Shown here: positions 40,243 to 49,226 of the stretch, one piece after another
Layout of the letters: every line of letters begins with the position of its first letter
Numbering within the stretch: the stretch's first letter is position 1
The notes under the pieces: model-generated
The model's input: only the letters and a program-made list of their open reading frames with translations
Told to the model about the DNA's origin: nothing
Database searches by the model: none
Position numbers and translations under genes: made by a program
DNA from: an uncultured Oscillospiraceae bacterium
GTDB lineage: Bacteria; Bacillota; Clostridia; Oscillospirales; Oscillospiraceae
Length of the DNA: 64,000 bases
Assembly: GCA_910588975.1 (NCBI GenBank)
Contig: CAJUSE010000006.1
Span: 1 to 64,000, forward strand
Direction: 5' to 3'

Positions 40243-40352
40243 CCCCGGCCTGGTCGCCGTGTCCCTAACTCCTCCGACTTCGCAAGATACATACGGGGCA
40301 AAGGCCGCCCCGCCTGTATCTCGCTCCGCTCCGTCGTTAGTGCCCCGGCAGG
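40243..40352. repeat. Long palindromic intergenic repeat, copy 2
   Basis: Shares CTAACTCCTCCGACTTCGCA (40265-40284) and CGCTCCGCTC-GTCGTTAG (40322-40340) with the element at 26748-26839. Inner arms are GATACA with TGTATC here, different in sequence from copy 1 but still paired. It lies between the ArsR and HMA genes. Confidence 0.7.
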
Positions 40353-40360
40353 CCGGCGCT

Positions 40361-40723
40361 TCACTCTTCTATATGTTCCATCCCTTGAGCCAGGATAGTA
40401 ACAACATGGTCATCTGCCAGGGAGTAGAAAATGGTCTTGCCCTCCCGGCGGAACTTCACCAGCTTGGCCTGCTTCAGTGCCCGGAGCTGGTGGGAAATGG
40501 CCGACTGGGTCATGCCCAGCAGCTGGGCAATGGCCCCCACACACAGCTCCTCCTCATAAAGGGCGTAGAGGATCTTGATGCGGGTGGAGTCGGCAAAGAT
40601 GCGGAACAGGTCGGCCAAATCATAGAGGATATCGTCCTCGGGCAACTGGGAGCTGACCCGTTTCACCGCCTCGGTATGGTCGTGACCCACTTCACCGGGC
40701 AGAATGTCCAAAATCTCTTCCAT
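40361..40723 (-). CDS. ArsR/SmtB-family metal-responsive repressor
   Basis: A 120-residue winged-helix repressor: LFRIFADSTRIKILYALYEE, ELCVGAIAQLLGMTQSAISH (recognition helix) and LVKFRREGKTIFYSL (wing), of the CadC/CzrA type. Asp/His residues near the C terminus (LADDHVV) could form the alpha-5 zinc site. The start at 40723 follows AAAGAGAGG; an in-frame ATG eight codons earlier lies upstream of that site. The operator at 40745-40766 overlaps the promoter start. Together with the HMA and ATPase genes it forms a metal-efflux locus. Confidence 0.9.
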   Translation of the reverse strand: MEEILDILPGEVGHDHTEAVKRVSSQLPEDDILYDLADLFRIFADSTRIKILYALYEEELCVGAIAQLLGMTQSAISHQLRALKQAKLVKFRREGKTIFYSLADDHVVTILAQGMEHIEE

Positions 40724-40744
40724 GGGTTCAACCTCTCTTTCAAA

Positions 40745-40798
40745 CATATGAATAAGTGTTCATATGTCATTTATACACCTTCTCCGCCCTCCTGTCAA
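40745..40798 (-). promoter_or_regulatory. ArsR promoter and operator
   Basis: Minus strand TTGACA (40793-40798), 17-bp spacer, TATAAA (40770-40775). The perfect inverted repeat CATATGAA-N6-TTCATATG (40745-40766) begins just after the -10 and matches the ArsR/SmtB operator pattern ATATGAA-N6-TTCATAT. Confidence 0.88.
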
Positions 40799-40883
40799 TA
40801 GCTTTTGCAAATTTTTTTGCAGGGATGCGCTGTCTTTTCGCATATGGGGGAACACCGCCATCCGGAACACAGGCGCCGCAACG

Positions 40884-40919
40884 AAAAAAGTGCCGCCACC
40901 CGATCGGGGTGGCGGCACT
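40884..40919 (-). terminator. Terminator of the nucleoside operon
   Basis: Perfect 13-bp stem AGTGCCGCCACCC (40889-40901) with 40907-40919, then T6 on the minus strand. Confidence 0.85.
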
Positions 40920-40933
40920 GGCTTGGGAATGGT

Positions 40934-42238
40934 TTAGTCCAACAGGCTGGCGAATTTGCTCTCGTCCAGCTTGCGGTTCAGTGTCTCGGGCATAGACATG
41001 AGCAGAGGCAGACGAATAACTACCTCGCAGACCATGTAGATGATGAACACCCACTGACCGCCCAGGCCGTCGTAGATAAAGCCGGCCACTGCAGCCATGG
41101 CAGCGCTCCACAAAGAGGAGAAGAAACGGACCACACCCTGCCAGCGCCCCATGATCTGCCGGGGGACCAGCTCATTCTGGACAGAGCCGGCCAGCACCAT
41201 GCTGATCTCCTGGAAGCCGGCCATCATACCCACGAAGAACAGGAACTTAGGGGTCTTCATGGCCAGCAGGGCCACCAGCCCCACCAGGTACAGCACAATG
41301 GTACCGATCAGGATCTTCTTCCGGCCATAGCGGTCAGAGAGGATGCCCAGGAAGTAGCCGCAGCCCAGGGCGATGGCGGCCGTGGCGGTGGTGATCATGG
41401 CAAGCTCAGTGACGTTGGCTCCCTTGTACTCGGTAGCGAACACCTGCAAATAGGGAATAATCATGGCCGTGGGCATGGCGTTGACACCCGAGCAGATGAG
41501 CCACTTGACGCAGTTCTTGTCTGCCTTCAGAATGGCGATACCGTCCTTGAGAGCGCTGCGCTTGGCAGTAGATGCGCCGGTGCCCCACTTAATATTTTCC
41601 AGCTTGAGAGCCACCACAAAAAGGGAAAACAGGGTCACTACCACGGCGATGTAAAACAGGGGCCGGATGGTGGCGGGGTCGGTGGGCTGGCCGGTAACAC
41701 CCATGATATTGACCAAGATCCAGCCCGAGATCATGGGGCCAATAATGCCCAGCAGGCCGGCGGCCAAAGACTCGCAAACCAGCATGCCCTTGGCCCGGTC
41801 ACAGCTGGCCAGGCAGTTGCCGCAGATGGCGGCACAGCTGGAGCCGCCTATACCGGCGCCCAACTGATGAAGGAGCATGCCCAAAGCGGCTACCTGCCAA
41901 ATGGTGGCAGAGGCAAAGGCCGCATAGGCACCCAGCAGAATGGCGATGCCCACCATGTAGACCCGCTTGGGGCCGCTGCGATCGATGAGCTGGCCCAGGT
42001 AAGGGCCAAGGAATGCGGTAATAAGCATGCCGATACTGGTGACCAGGCCCAGCTGGGACTTGGTGGCCCCCATCAAAATGATGAACAGGGACAGATAGGG
42101 CAGGACCATCTTGTAGGCAAAACGCTCCAGGGATGTGCGGATAACCGTGATCTTCCAGGGTTTCTGCTGAGCTCTCCAGAAGGCAAAGATATTCAAATCA
42201 GAGCCCTGGCGCTGTGGTGCTGCGGTACCATTTTCCAT
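40934..42238 (-). CDS. MFS transporter
   Basis: A 434-residue major-facilitator permease with about 12 membrane segments. The loop 2-3 signature appears as GQLIDRSGPKRVYM, and the second half repeats it as GILSDRYGRKKIL. It follows a nucleoside phosphorylase gene on the same strand, so nucleosides or related compounds are the likely cargo (inference). Start ATG at 42238, preceded by GAGAGGAAGAG; the frame is open further upstream but overlaps the phosphorylase gene. Confidence 0.82.
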   Translation of the reverse strand: MENGTAAPQRQGSDLNIFAFWRAQQKPWKITVIRTSLERFAYKMVLPYLSLFIILMGATKSQLGLVTSIGMLITAFLGPYLGQLIDRSGPKRVYMVGIAILLGAYAAFASATIWQVAALGMLLHQLGAGIGGSSCAAICGNCLASCDRAKGMLVCESLAAGLLGIIGPMISGWILVNIMGVTGQPTDPATIRPLFYIAVVVTLFSLFVVALKLENIKWGTGASTAKRSALKDGIAILKADKNCVKWLICSGVNAMPTAMIIPYLQVFATEYKGANVTELAMITTATAAIALGCGYFLGILSDRYGRKKILIGTIVLYLVGLVALLAMKTPKFLFFVGMMAGFQEISMVLAGSVQNELVPRQIMGRWQGVVRFFSSLWSAAMAAVAGFIYDGLGGQWVFIIYMVCEVVIRLPLLMSMPETLNRKLDESKFASLLD

Positions 42239-42348
42239 ATTACTCTTCCTCTCTCGTTGTCCTGGGACAAGGACACAGCAAAATATATTCAGGGGGTGGG
42301 TCAGAGGGGAACAGATAAGGCCGGGGCCCCGGCCTTCCGCCCCTTCTC

Positions 42349-43113
42349 TTACCCCCGGTCCTGCTGAATAAGCAGCTTGAGAGCCTCCACCCCCACCTCG
42401 ATGGCGGCGGACAGGTCGTGGCTCTCTTTTTGATCCAGGCCGGCAGCCTCCCGCTCCTGGTTCCAGATAACGTGGAAGCAGGAGCCGCAGCGCACCCCCA
42501 AAGCGGCAGCGCAGCAGAACAGGGCGGCCGACTCCATCTCGGAGGCCAGTACCCCAAGGCGCTTCCATGCCTCCCACTTATAGAGCAGCTCCTGGGCCAC
42601 CGGCATCCGGGCCGGGGAGTGCTGACCGTAGAAGGAGTCCTTGCACTGGACCACCCCGGCATGCCAGGGCTTGCCCAGGTTCTGGGCCGCCTGGACCAGG
42701 GCCTGCTGGACCACATAGTCGCTGACGGCTGGGAACTCAATGGGGGCATACTCCCGGCTGGCCCCCTCGTGGCGGACAGCGCCGGTGGCAATGACCACAT
42801 CGTCGGACTGGACCTTCAATGCGATACCTCCGCAGGTGCCCACCCGGACAAAGGTGTCCACCCCGCAGGCAGCCAGCTCCTCCATGGCGATGACCGCCGA
42901 GGGCCCGCCAATGCCGGTGGAGCACACGCTGACCTTCTCCCCCAGCAGCGTGCCAGTATAAATGGTGTACTCCCGGTTGGCGTGGACAAAGTGGGGATCG
43001 TCAAAATAGGCGGCAATTTTCTCGCACCGGCCAGGATCGCCGGGGAGGATACAATAGCGGCCCACGTCCCCTTCCTTGATCTGAATGTGGAACTGAAGCT
43101 CGTGCTCCTGCAT
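42349..43113 (-). CDS. Nucleoside phosphorylase, uridine-phosphorylase type
   Basis: A 254-residue PNP/UDP-family enzyme: CILPGDPGRCEKIA (phosphate loop), VCSTGIGGPSAVIAMEEL, RVGTCGGI, and SEMESAALF (substrate Glu/Met). It cleaves a nucleoside with phosphate to base and ribose-1-phosphate; the motif set best fits uridine phosphorylase, but the base is not proven. The start is the ATG at 43113, after TAGGTGACT; a GTG three codons upstream is inside that site. Co-transcribed with the MFS gene. Confidence 0.87.
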   Translation of the reverse strand: MQEHELQFHIQIKEGDVGRYCILPGDPGRCEKIAAYFDDPHFVHANREYTIYTGTLLGEKVSVCSTGIGGPSAVIAMEELAACGVDTFVRVGTCGGIALKVQSDDVVIATGAVRHEGASREYAPIEFPAVSDYVVQQALVQAAQNLGKPWHAGVVQCKDSFYGQHSPARMPVAQELLYKWEAWKRLGVLASEMESAALFCCAAALGVRCGSCFHVIWNQEREAAGLDQKESHDLSAAIEVGVEALKLLIQQDRG

Positions 43114-43329
43114 GGCAGTCACCTACTTTTTATAGGATGTAGAGCAAATACATTTTGAATTATACTCTCTTTCCCCTCCTTTGGCAAGGCATTCACACGG
43201 AAAAACTTGACCCCGGTCAGCTTTTTTCCCGCTTTTATATCTTCGTCAAAAAATACAGTTTAGCACCTTCATTTTCCTGTGGAAATCATCAAAAACGATA
43301 TATCTCGCCGGAGAAATTTACATTAGCAC

Positions 43330-43395
43330 TTGCAAAGTCCTTCACGAGTTGGTAAAATGTTGGCAAGAAACATCGGGGCGCAACGGAACCCGATG
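43330..43395 (+). promoter_or_regulatory. hppA promoter and leader hairpin
   Basis: TTGCAA (43330-43335), 17-bp spacer, TAAAAT (43353-43358). In the leader, CATCGGG (43371-43377) pairs with CCCGATG (43389-43395), and A6 plus the ribosome site GGGAG follow directly. The remaining 200 bp upstream show nothing clear. Confidence 0.65.
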
Positions 43396-43417
43396 AAAAA
43401 AGGGAGTTGGAACACTT

Positions 43418-45547
43418 ATGTTGCAAGTTGAAAACCTGTTCTTCTTGGGCTTTCTCGGCGCTGTCGTCGCCCTTGTCTTTGCTGCAGTTCAGCGCAGCAA
43501 GGTCATGAAGTTCTCCGAGGGCACCGAGCAGATGCAGAAGATCGCCTCGTCCATCCGCAAGGGGGCCAATGCCTACCTGAAGCGGCAGTATTCCACCGTT
43601 ATCAAGATCTTTGCCGTGGTTTTCCTCATCCTGCTGGGCCTTGCCTATATTGGAATGCTGGATAACTTCTATATCCCCTTCGCCTTCCTCACCGGCGGCA
43701 TCTACTCCGCCCTGAGCGGCTTCATCGGGATGCGGATCGCCACCAATTCCAATGCCCGCACCGCCAACGCCGCCCACGAGAGCCTGAACCGGGGTTTGAA
43801 CGTGGCCTTCTCCTCGGGCACGGTCATGGGATTCACTGTGGTGGGCCTGGGCCTGCTGGACGTGACGGTGTGGTTCCACATCCTGAAGTACTACGCCGGC
43901 TTTGACGCCCTCCAGATCGCCCAGACCATGGTCATGTTCGGCATGGGTGCCTCCTTCATGGCCCTGTTCGCCCGTGTGGGCGGCGGCATCTTCACCAAGG
44001 CCGCCGACGTGGGCGCCGACCTGGTGGGCAAGGTGGAGGCCGGCATCCCCGAGGATGACCCCCGCAACCCCGCCACCATCGCCGACAATGTGGGCGACAA
44101 CGTGGGTGACGTGGCCGGCATGGGCGCCGACCTCTACGAGTCCTATGTGGGCTCCATCCTGGCTACCTTCGCCCTGGGCGCTTCGGCCTACGCCGCTGAC
44201 GGCGCCGCCTGGAACGCCATGCTGCTGCCCCTGGCCGTGGCTGTCATCGGCGTGTTCTGCTCTCTCATTGGCTCTTTCCTCATTAAGACCGATGAGAACG
44301 CCGACCAGCGTGCCCTGCTGAAGACCCTGCGCAAGGGCACCTACGCCGCCGCCGTTCTGGCCGCCATCGTGACCCTGCCGGTCAGCTATTGGCTCATGGG
44401 CACCTGGGGCCCCTATGTGGCCATTCTGGCCGGCCTCATCGCCGGCTGCGCCATCGGCTATTTCACCGAGTACTTTACCTCGGACACCTACAAGCCCACC
44501 CAGACCCTGGCCGACTCCACCGAGACCGGCCCCGCCACCGCCATCATCGGCGGTCTGTCTCTGGGCATGAACTCCACCGCCGCCCCCATCATCATCATCG
44601 GCATCGCTATCATCGTGGCCTTTGTGGCCGCCGGCGGCAGCCTGCACACCAACAACCCCGCCTACTCTGAGCTCTTTGCCAAGGGCCTTTACGGCATCGG
44701 AATCGCCGCCGTGGGCATGCTCTCCACCCTGGGTATCACCCTGGCCACCGACGCCTACGGCCCCGTGGCCGACAACGCCGGCGGCATCGCCGAGATGAGC
44801 GGCCTGGGCGAGGAGGTCCGCAACCGCACCGACGCTCTGGACTCTCTGGGCAACACCACCGCCGCCACCGGTAAGGGCTTCGCCATTGGCTCGGCCGCCC
44901 TCACTGCCCTGGCCCTGCTTGTGAGCTATGTGGACGTGGTCTCCCCCAAGATGGGCGGCGTTATGGACCTGTCCCTCACCAATCCCGCCGTGCTGGTGGG
45001 CATCTTCGTGGGCGCTATGCTCACCTTCGTCTTTGCCGCCTTCACCATGTCCGGTGTCCAGCGGGCCGCCCAGTCCATCGTGGTGGAGGTTCGCCGCCAG
45101 TTCCGGGAGATCGCCGGCATCATGGAGGGCAAGACCGACCCCGACTACGCCTCCTGCGTGGATCTGTGCACCCGGGGCGCTCTGAAGGAGATGGTGACCC
45201 CCTCCATCCTGGCCATCGTGGTCCCTGTTATCACCGGCCTGCTCCTTGGCCCCGAGGCCGTTGTGGGCCTGCTGGGCGGCGTCACTGTCTGCGGCTTCTC
45301 CATGGCCGTGTTCATGTCCAACGCCGGCGGTGCCTGGGACAACGCCAAGAAGTATATTGAGGCCGGCCACCACGGCGGCAAGGGCAGCGACCAGCACAAG
45401 GCCGCCGTCATCGGCGACACCGTGGGCGACCCCTTTAAGGACACCTCCGGCCCCGCCCTGAACATCCTCATCAAGCTGTGCTCCACCGTCTCTATCGTGT
45501 TCTCCACCCTCATCGTCAACTGCAACCTCACCTCTCTGCTGGGGTAA
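43418..45547 (+). CDS. hppA: Membrane-bound proton/sodium-translocating pyrophosphatase
   Basis: A 709-residue integral pyrophosphatase with about 16 membrane segments. The substrate loop DVGADLVGKVEAGIPEDDPR followed by NPATIADNVGDNVGDVAGMG is complete, and the second acidic cluster (GDTVGDPFKDTSGP) is near the C terminus. Hydrolysis of PPi drives H+ and/or Na+ out of the cytoplasm. The segment GNTTAATGKGFAIGSA has Ala where K+-independent enzymes carry Lys, so it belongs to the K+-dependent class. Single gene with own promoter and terminator. Confidence 0.95.
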   Translation: MLQVENLFFLGFLGAVVALVFAAVQRSKVMKFSEGTEQMQKIASSIRKGANAYLKRQYSTVIKIFAVVFLILLGLAYIGMLDNFYIPFAFLTGGIYSALSGFIGMRIATNSNARTANAAHESLNRGLNVAFSSGTVMGFTVVGLGLLDVTVWFHILKYYAGFDALQIAQTMVMFGMGASFMALFARVGGGIFTKAADVGADLVGKVEAGIPEDDPRNPATIADNVGDNVGDVAGMGADLYESYVGSILATFALGASAYAADGAAWNAMLLPLAVAVIGVFCSLIGSFLIKTDENADQRALLKTLRKGTYAAAVLAAIVTLPVSYWLMGTWGPYVAILAGLIAGCAIGYFTEYFTSDTYKPTQTLADSTETGPATAIIGGLSLGMNSTAAPIIIIGIAIIVAFVAAGGSLHTNNPAYSELFAKGLYGIGIAAVGMLSTLGITLATDAYGPVADNAGGIAEMSGLGEEVRNRTDALDSLGNTTAATGKGFAIGSAALTALALLVSYVDVVSPKMGGVMDLSLTNPAVLVGIFVGAMLTFVFAAFTMSGVQRAAQSIVVEVRRQFREIAGIMEGKTDPDYASCVDLCTRGALKEMVTPSILAIVVPVITGLLLGPEAVVGLLGGVTVCGFSMAVFMSNAGGAWDNAKKYIEAGHHGGKGSDQHKAAVIGDTVGDPFKDTSGPALNILIKLCSTVSIVFSTLIVNCNLTSLLG

Positions 45548-45566
45548 GCAAAAAGGGTTTGAACAG

Positions 45567-45600
45567 GGGCGCCCCGTCACTTAGACGGGGCGCCCTTTCT
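45567..45600 (+). terminator. Terminator of hppA
   Basis: Perfect 12-bp stem GGGCGCCCCGTC (45567-45578) with 45584-45595, followed by TTTCT. Confidence 0.82.
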
Positions 45601-45619
45601 ACTATTTTTCATTTTTCTC

Positions 45620-45648
45620 TTGCTCTTTCTGGGCTTTTTTGCTACACT
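45620..45648 (+). promoter_or_regulatory. Promoter of NSS transporter gene
   Basis: TTGCTC (45620-45625), 17-bp spacer, extended -10 TGCTACACT (45640-45648). Confidence 0.7.
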
Positions 45649-45682
45649 AAAACGCAATCCACCCTTTAGGAGGAAAACCATT

Positions 45683-47038
45683 ATGGACGAAAGCACAAAG
45701 AGAAGCAGTTTTTCCGGCAAGATTGGGTTTGTCCTGGCCGCCGCAGGCTCTGCGGTGGGACTGGGCAACATCTGGCGCTTCCCCTATCTGGCCGCCAAAT
45801 ACGGCGGGGGCATCTTCCTGCTGTGCTACCTGGTCCTGGCCGTCACCTTCGGCTTTGCCCTGATGGTAGCCGAGATCGCCATCGGCCGCAAGACCCGGCA
45901 GAGCGCCATCCACGCCTACGGAGTTCTGGATAAGCGCTTCCGCTTTTTAGGCCCCCTGGCCTCCCTGGTACCCATCATCATTGCCCCTTACTACTGCGTC
46001 ATTGGCGGCTGGGTCACAAAGTATCTGTTTGCCTACGCCGCCGGCGGTGGGACTGCCCTGGCCGAGGGAAGCTATTTCAACACCTTTATCTCCTCCACTT
46101 CGCCGGTGGTGTGGTTCCTTATCTTTGTGGCCGTCACCGTGGCCATCGTTATGACCGGGGTGGAGAAGGGCATCGAGAAGGTGAGCAAGGTGATGATGCC
46201 CATGCTAGTCCTCCTCTCTCTGGGCATCGCCGTCTACTGCCTGACCCTGCCCGGAGCCATGGAGGGGGTGGTCTACTACCTGAAGCCCGACTTCAGTAAG
46301 TTCTCCGTCACCACCATCCTGGCCGCCATGGGGCAGCTGTTCTACTCCATGTCCCTGGCCATGGGCATTATGATCACCTACGGCTCCTACATGAAGAAGG
46401 ACTCCCACCTCACCGCCTCGGTCCACCAGATCGAGATCTTTGACACGGGCATCGCTTTCCTGGCTGGGCTGATGGTCATTCCCGCCGTCTTTTCCTTCAC
46501 CGGCGGCGCCGACATCAACGCCGGCCCGGGGCTTATGTTCATGACCCTGCCCAAGGTCTTTGGCAGCATCCCCGCCACCAACATCATCGGCACCCTGTTC
46601 TTCCTGCTGGTGCTCTTCGCCGCCCTGACCTCCGCCATCTCCCTCACTGAGACAGTGGTGTCCATCCTCTGTGATATGACGGGCATGAAGCGGATGACAA
46701 GCTGCCTTGTCACGGCGGTGCTTCTGGTGGCTCTGGGCAGTCTCTCCGCCCTGGGCTACGGCGTTCTGGCCCAGGTGCAGATCATCGGCATGGCCTTCCT
46801 GGACTTCTTCGACTTTATCAGCAACAGCGTTCTCATGCCCATTGTGGCCTTTTTGACCTGCATTTTGGTGGGCTACATCATCAAGCCCGCCACCCTCATG
46901 GAAGAGGCCGAGGCGGAGGGAGCGTCCTTCCAGGGCAAGGGGCTGTTCGTATTTGTCATCAAGTACCTGGCTCCCATCTGCATCATCGCCATTTTGATCA
47001 GCTCGGTCCTGAGTGCCTTTGGGATCATCAGCATCTGA
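45683..47038 (+). CDS. Sodium-dependent NSS-family transporter
   Basis: A 451-residue neurotransmitter:sodium symporter homologue (LeuT/SNF type). TM1 shows the family signature GFVLAAAGSAVGLGNIWRFP, followed by KYGGGIFLLCYL; about 11 to 12 membrane segments follow, like many bacterial members. It imports an amino acid or related amine with Na+; the substrate is unknown. TTTAGGAGGAAAA precedes the ATG at 45683. The Na+ gradient from the neighbouring pyrophosphatase and antiporter could power it. Confidence 0.9.
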   Translation: MDESTKRSSFSGKIGFVLAAAGSAVGLGNIWRFPYLAAKYGGGIFLLCYLVLAVTFGFALMVAEIAIGRKTRQSAIHAYGVLDKRFRFLGPLASLVPIIIAPYYCVIGGWVTKYLFAYAAGGGTALAEGSYFNTFISSTSPVVWFLIFVAVTVAIVMTGVEKGIEKVSKVMMPMLVLLSLGIAVYCLTLPGAMEGVVYYLKPDFSKFSVTTILAAMGQLFYSMSLAMGIMITYGSYMKKDSHLTASVHQIEIFDTGIAFLAGLMVIPAVFSFTGGADINAGPGLMFMTLPKVFGSIPATNIIGTLFFLLVLFAALTSAISLTETVVSILCDMTGMKRMTSCLVTAVLLVALGSLSALGYGVLAQVQIIGMAFLDFFDFISNSVLMPIVAFLTCILVGYIIKPATLMEEAEAEGASFQGKGLFVFVIKYLAPICIIAILISSVLSAFGIISI

Positions 47039-47068
47039 GCGTGATCACAGCCCTTATTCTGCGGCCTA

Positions 47069-47110
47069 TAAAAACCGCCGGACCTCCCTGTGGAGGCCCG
47101 GCGGTTTTCT
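47069..47110. terminator. Bidirectional terminator
   Basis: AAAACCGCCGG-A-CCTCC pairs with GGAGG-C-CCGGCGGTTTT (one A/C mismatch), T-runs on both strands; between converging genes. Confidence 0.85.
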
Positions 47111-47122
47111 TTGTGTTGACCT

Positions 47123-47620
47123 TTACCTGATCCCGCCCTTTTTCAGCCGGGCGAGCAGGAACTGGGCGGCCAGGCCGGTGAAGACCCCGGCCACGATGCC
47201 CGCAGGCAGGAGCATGACCAGATAGACCACCAGCTTGGGGGTGCCGGTGATGAGGATGGCCATCCCCACCTGGCCCAGGTTGTGGAAGATGGAGCTCACC
47301 GCCCCGCAGACCCAGAGCTGCTTTTCGCTCACCAGCTTGCGCAGCAGGAGCATGATGAGGTAGCAGCTCATCCCCCCTGCCAGGGAGTAGGGGAAGGTGT
47401 TCAGCCCGGCGAACATGGCCCCCAGCACGATGCGGCTGAGAAAGATGAGCAGGGTGTCCGCCGGCCCCAGGGCGAACATGGCGTAGACGGTGACGATGTT
47501 GGCAAGGCCCAGCTTCATCCCCGGCACAGGGACGGGCAGGGGAATTTGGGCCTCGGCCACAAAGATGGTCAGGGCAATGGCGGTGAGCAGGGCGCAGGTG
47601 GTCAGTCGTCTCGTTTTCAT
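47123..47620 (-). CDS. Gx transporter family membrane protein
   Basis: A 165-residue membrane protein with five to six hydrophobic segments of the Gx-transporter (HepT-like, ECF-S-like) family; PVPGMKLGLANIVTVYAM is the characteristic first-loop motif. Such genes are regularly linked to apbE and NusG-II-domain genes, as here. Proposed roles are uptake of a small precursor (flavin or quinone-related) for extracytosolic redox systems; not established. Starts 4 nt after the NusG-II stop. Confidence 0.85.
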   Translation of the reverse strand: MKTRRLTTCALLTAIALTIFVAEAQIPLPVPVPGMKLGLANIVTVYAMFALGPADTLLIFLSRIVLGAMFAGLNTFPYSLAGGMSCYLIMLLLRKLVSEKQLWVCGAVSSIFHNLGQVGMAILITGTPKLVVYLVMLLPAGIVAGVFTGLAAQFLLARLKKGGIR

Positions 47621-47624
47621 CCAC

Positions 47625-48017
47625 TCACCCCACCATGCTGTCGATGCCCGAGCCCTCCCCGTCCACCACCTGAATGACCAGAGTATTGGGCAGGCAGGCG
47701 ATGGGGATGAAGTCGGTATCCAGCCAGCCCTGGCCCACGCAGATCTGGTCGGGGCAGTCGGCCCGGCAGACCCGGATCTTTCCCGGGGCCACCTCGATGT
47801 CGTTGGTCAGGCCGATTTTCCCGGTGACGGTGAAGGTATATTCCTCCTCCACCGCCCCCAGGTCGATGGTGTCATAGATCTCCCCATCCAGGGAGATGAT
47901 GGCCACAGGCCCCACCGTGGGGGCGGGCCGGGTGTAAAGATAGACCCCGGCGGCCACGCAGAGCAGAAGGATCCCGCCCAAAAGAAGGGCCCAGAAGCGA
48001 TTGGATGGTTTTTTCAT
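47625..48017 (-). CDS. NusG domain II-containing protein
   Basis: A 130-residue exported protein: N-terminal membrane segment (FWALLLGGILLLCVAAGVYL) and an extracytoplasmic NusG domain II. The Cys pair in CRADCPDQICVGQGW (three Cys) is family-conserved. It forms a tight trio with apbE and a Gx transporter. The function is unknown, but co-occurrence with flavinylation systems suggests a role in extracytosolic electron transfer. Confidence 0.88.
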   Translation of the reverse strand: MKKPSNRFWALLLGGILLLCVAAGVYLYTRPAPTVGPVAIISLDGEIYDTIDLGAVEEEYTFTVTGKIGLTNDIEVAPGKIRVCRADCPDQICVGQGWLDTDFIPIACLPNTLVIQVVDGEGSGIDSMVG

Positions 48018-48018
48018 G

Positions 48019-49077
48019 TTATTCCTCCAAAATGTTGAGGGTATAGCCCAGCCCGTCCTTCAGACTGAACTGGTCGGCCAGGCCGGGGGTGATCCAGACG
48101 TTTTTGTCCTGCTCCACCAAAATGACCTCGAAGCCGCCGGCGGAGCGCCAGTACTCCAGTGCCCGGTCACGGCCCATGACGAACAGGGCGGTGGACAGCC
48201 CGTCGCAGGCGGTGCCCGAGGGGCCCACAATGGTCACCGAGGTGAGGGGGTTCTGGGTGGGGGCGCCGGTGGAGGGATCCATGATATGGCAGTAGCGGAC
48301 CCCGTCGTACTCAAAGTAGCGCTCGTAGTTGCCCGAGGTGACGGCGGCCTGGTCCACCAGTTCCAGCACCCCAAGGTAATCGCTGTTGTTGATGCTCTCC
48401 GGGTCCCGAATGGCGATGCGCCAGGGGGAGCCGTCGGGCTTGGCGCCGATGGTCTGAATGTTGCCGCTGAGCCGGAGGATGGCCGAGGTCACCCCCTGCT
48501 CCCGCAGCAGCTTGACGCACTTTTCCCCAGCGTAGCCCTTAGCCAGGGCGCCGAAGTCCACCTCCATGCCCTGGGGCAGAGTGACGGTATCCCCATCGAT
48601 GGCGATTTCGTCATAGCCGGTGTTCTCCAGCAGAGCGGCGATGGTATCCTTGCCGGGGATCTGATAGCTGCCGGTGGTAAATCCCCAGGCCTTTACCAGG
48701 GGGTACAGGGTCACGTCCAATGCCCCGTCGGTGGCCCGGCCCAGCGCCTGGGCGGCGGTGAGCAGGGCCAGAGCGTCCTCTCCCATGACGGTGGGCTGGC
48801 CCTGGGCGTGGTTGAGGGCCCAGACCTCACTGTCCTCCCCGGTCACCGACAGCAGCTGGTCCAGCTTGACCACCTCTTTTGCGGCGGTCTCCACAGCGGC
48901 CTGGCCCTGGGGTCCATAGGCGGTGAAGGACATGAGGGTGTCCATGGCAAAGGTGTCCTTATTGTGGGCCTCCATCTCCTGGGAGACAGATGGGGTGGGG
49001 CTGGGGGCAATTCCCCCGGTACAGCCCGCCAGTAACGATAGTGCCAGCAGGCCGGACATCAAATGTTTCAGCTTCAA
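48019..49077 (-). CDS. apbE: FAD:protein FMN transferase
   Basis: A 352-residue ApbE lipoprotein (lipobox SLLAGC, about residue 18). It moves FMN from FAD to a Thr of FMN_bind domains outside the membrane. Family motifs are MDTLMSFTAYG, DVTLYPLVKAWGF, VDFGALAKGYAGE and HIMDPSTGAP (metal/FAD site). The start is TTG at 49077, 6 nt after GGAGG; the open frame upstream lacks a signal peptide in register. The likely substrate in this window is the FMN_bind reductase at 7491-9293. Confidence 0.93.
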   Translation of the reverse strand: MKLKHLMSGLLALSLLAGCTGGIAPSPTPSVSQEMEAHNKDTFAMDTLMSFTAYGPQGQAAVETAAKEVVKLDQLLSVTGEDSEVWALNHAQGQPTVMGEDALALLTAAQALGRATDGALDVTLYPLVKAWGFTTGSYQIPGKDTIAALLENTGYDEIAIDGDTVTLPQGMEVDFGALAKGYAGEKCVKLLREQGVTSAILRLSGNIQTIGAKPDGSPWRIAIRDPESINNSDYLGVLELVDQAAVTSGNYERYFEYDGVRYCHIMDPSTGAPTQNPLTSVTIVGPSGTACDGLSTALFVMGRDRALEYWRSAGGFEVILVEQDKNVWITPGLADQFSLKDGLGYTLNILEE

Positions 49078-49197
49078 AGAGATACCTCCGAACAGAGATG
49101 AGATCAACTGTCGCCTGTTCCCTTGGCCGAGCAAAGGAACCTACGACCGTGCAGGACAAGAGCCGCCAGGGCGTGTCCACCCTTGTCGTTCAAAGGT

Positions 49198-49226
49198 ATT
49201 ATAGTGCAAAACCGCAGAAATGGCAA
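49198..49226 (-). promoter_or_regulatory. apbE promoter with structured 5' leader
   Basis: Minus strand TTGCCA (49221-49226), 17-bp spacer, TATAAT (49198-49203). The roughly 110-nt leader contains GTTCC...GGAAC (49109-49132) and GACAAG...CTTGTC (49154-49187) hairpins. I see no known riboswitch signature. The rest of 49227-49382 is otherwise empty. Confidence 0.65.
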
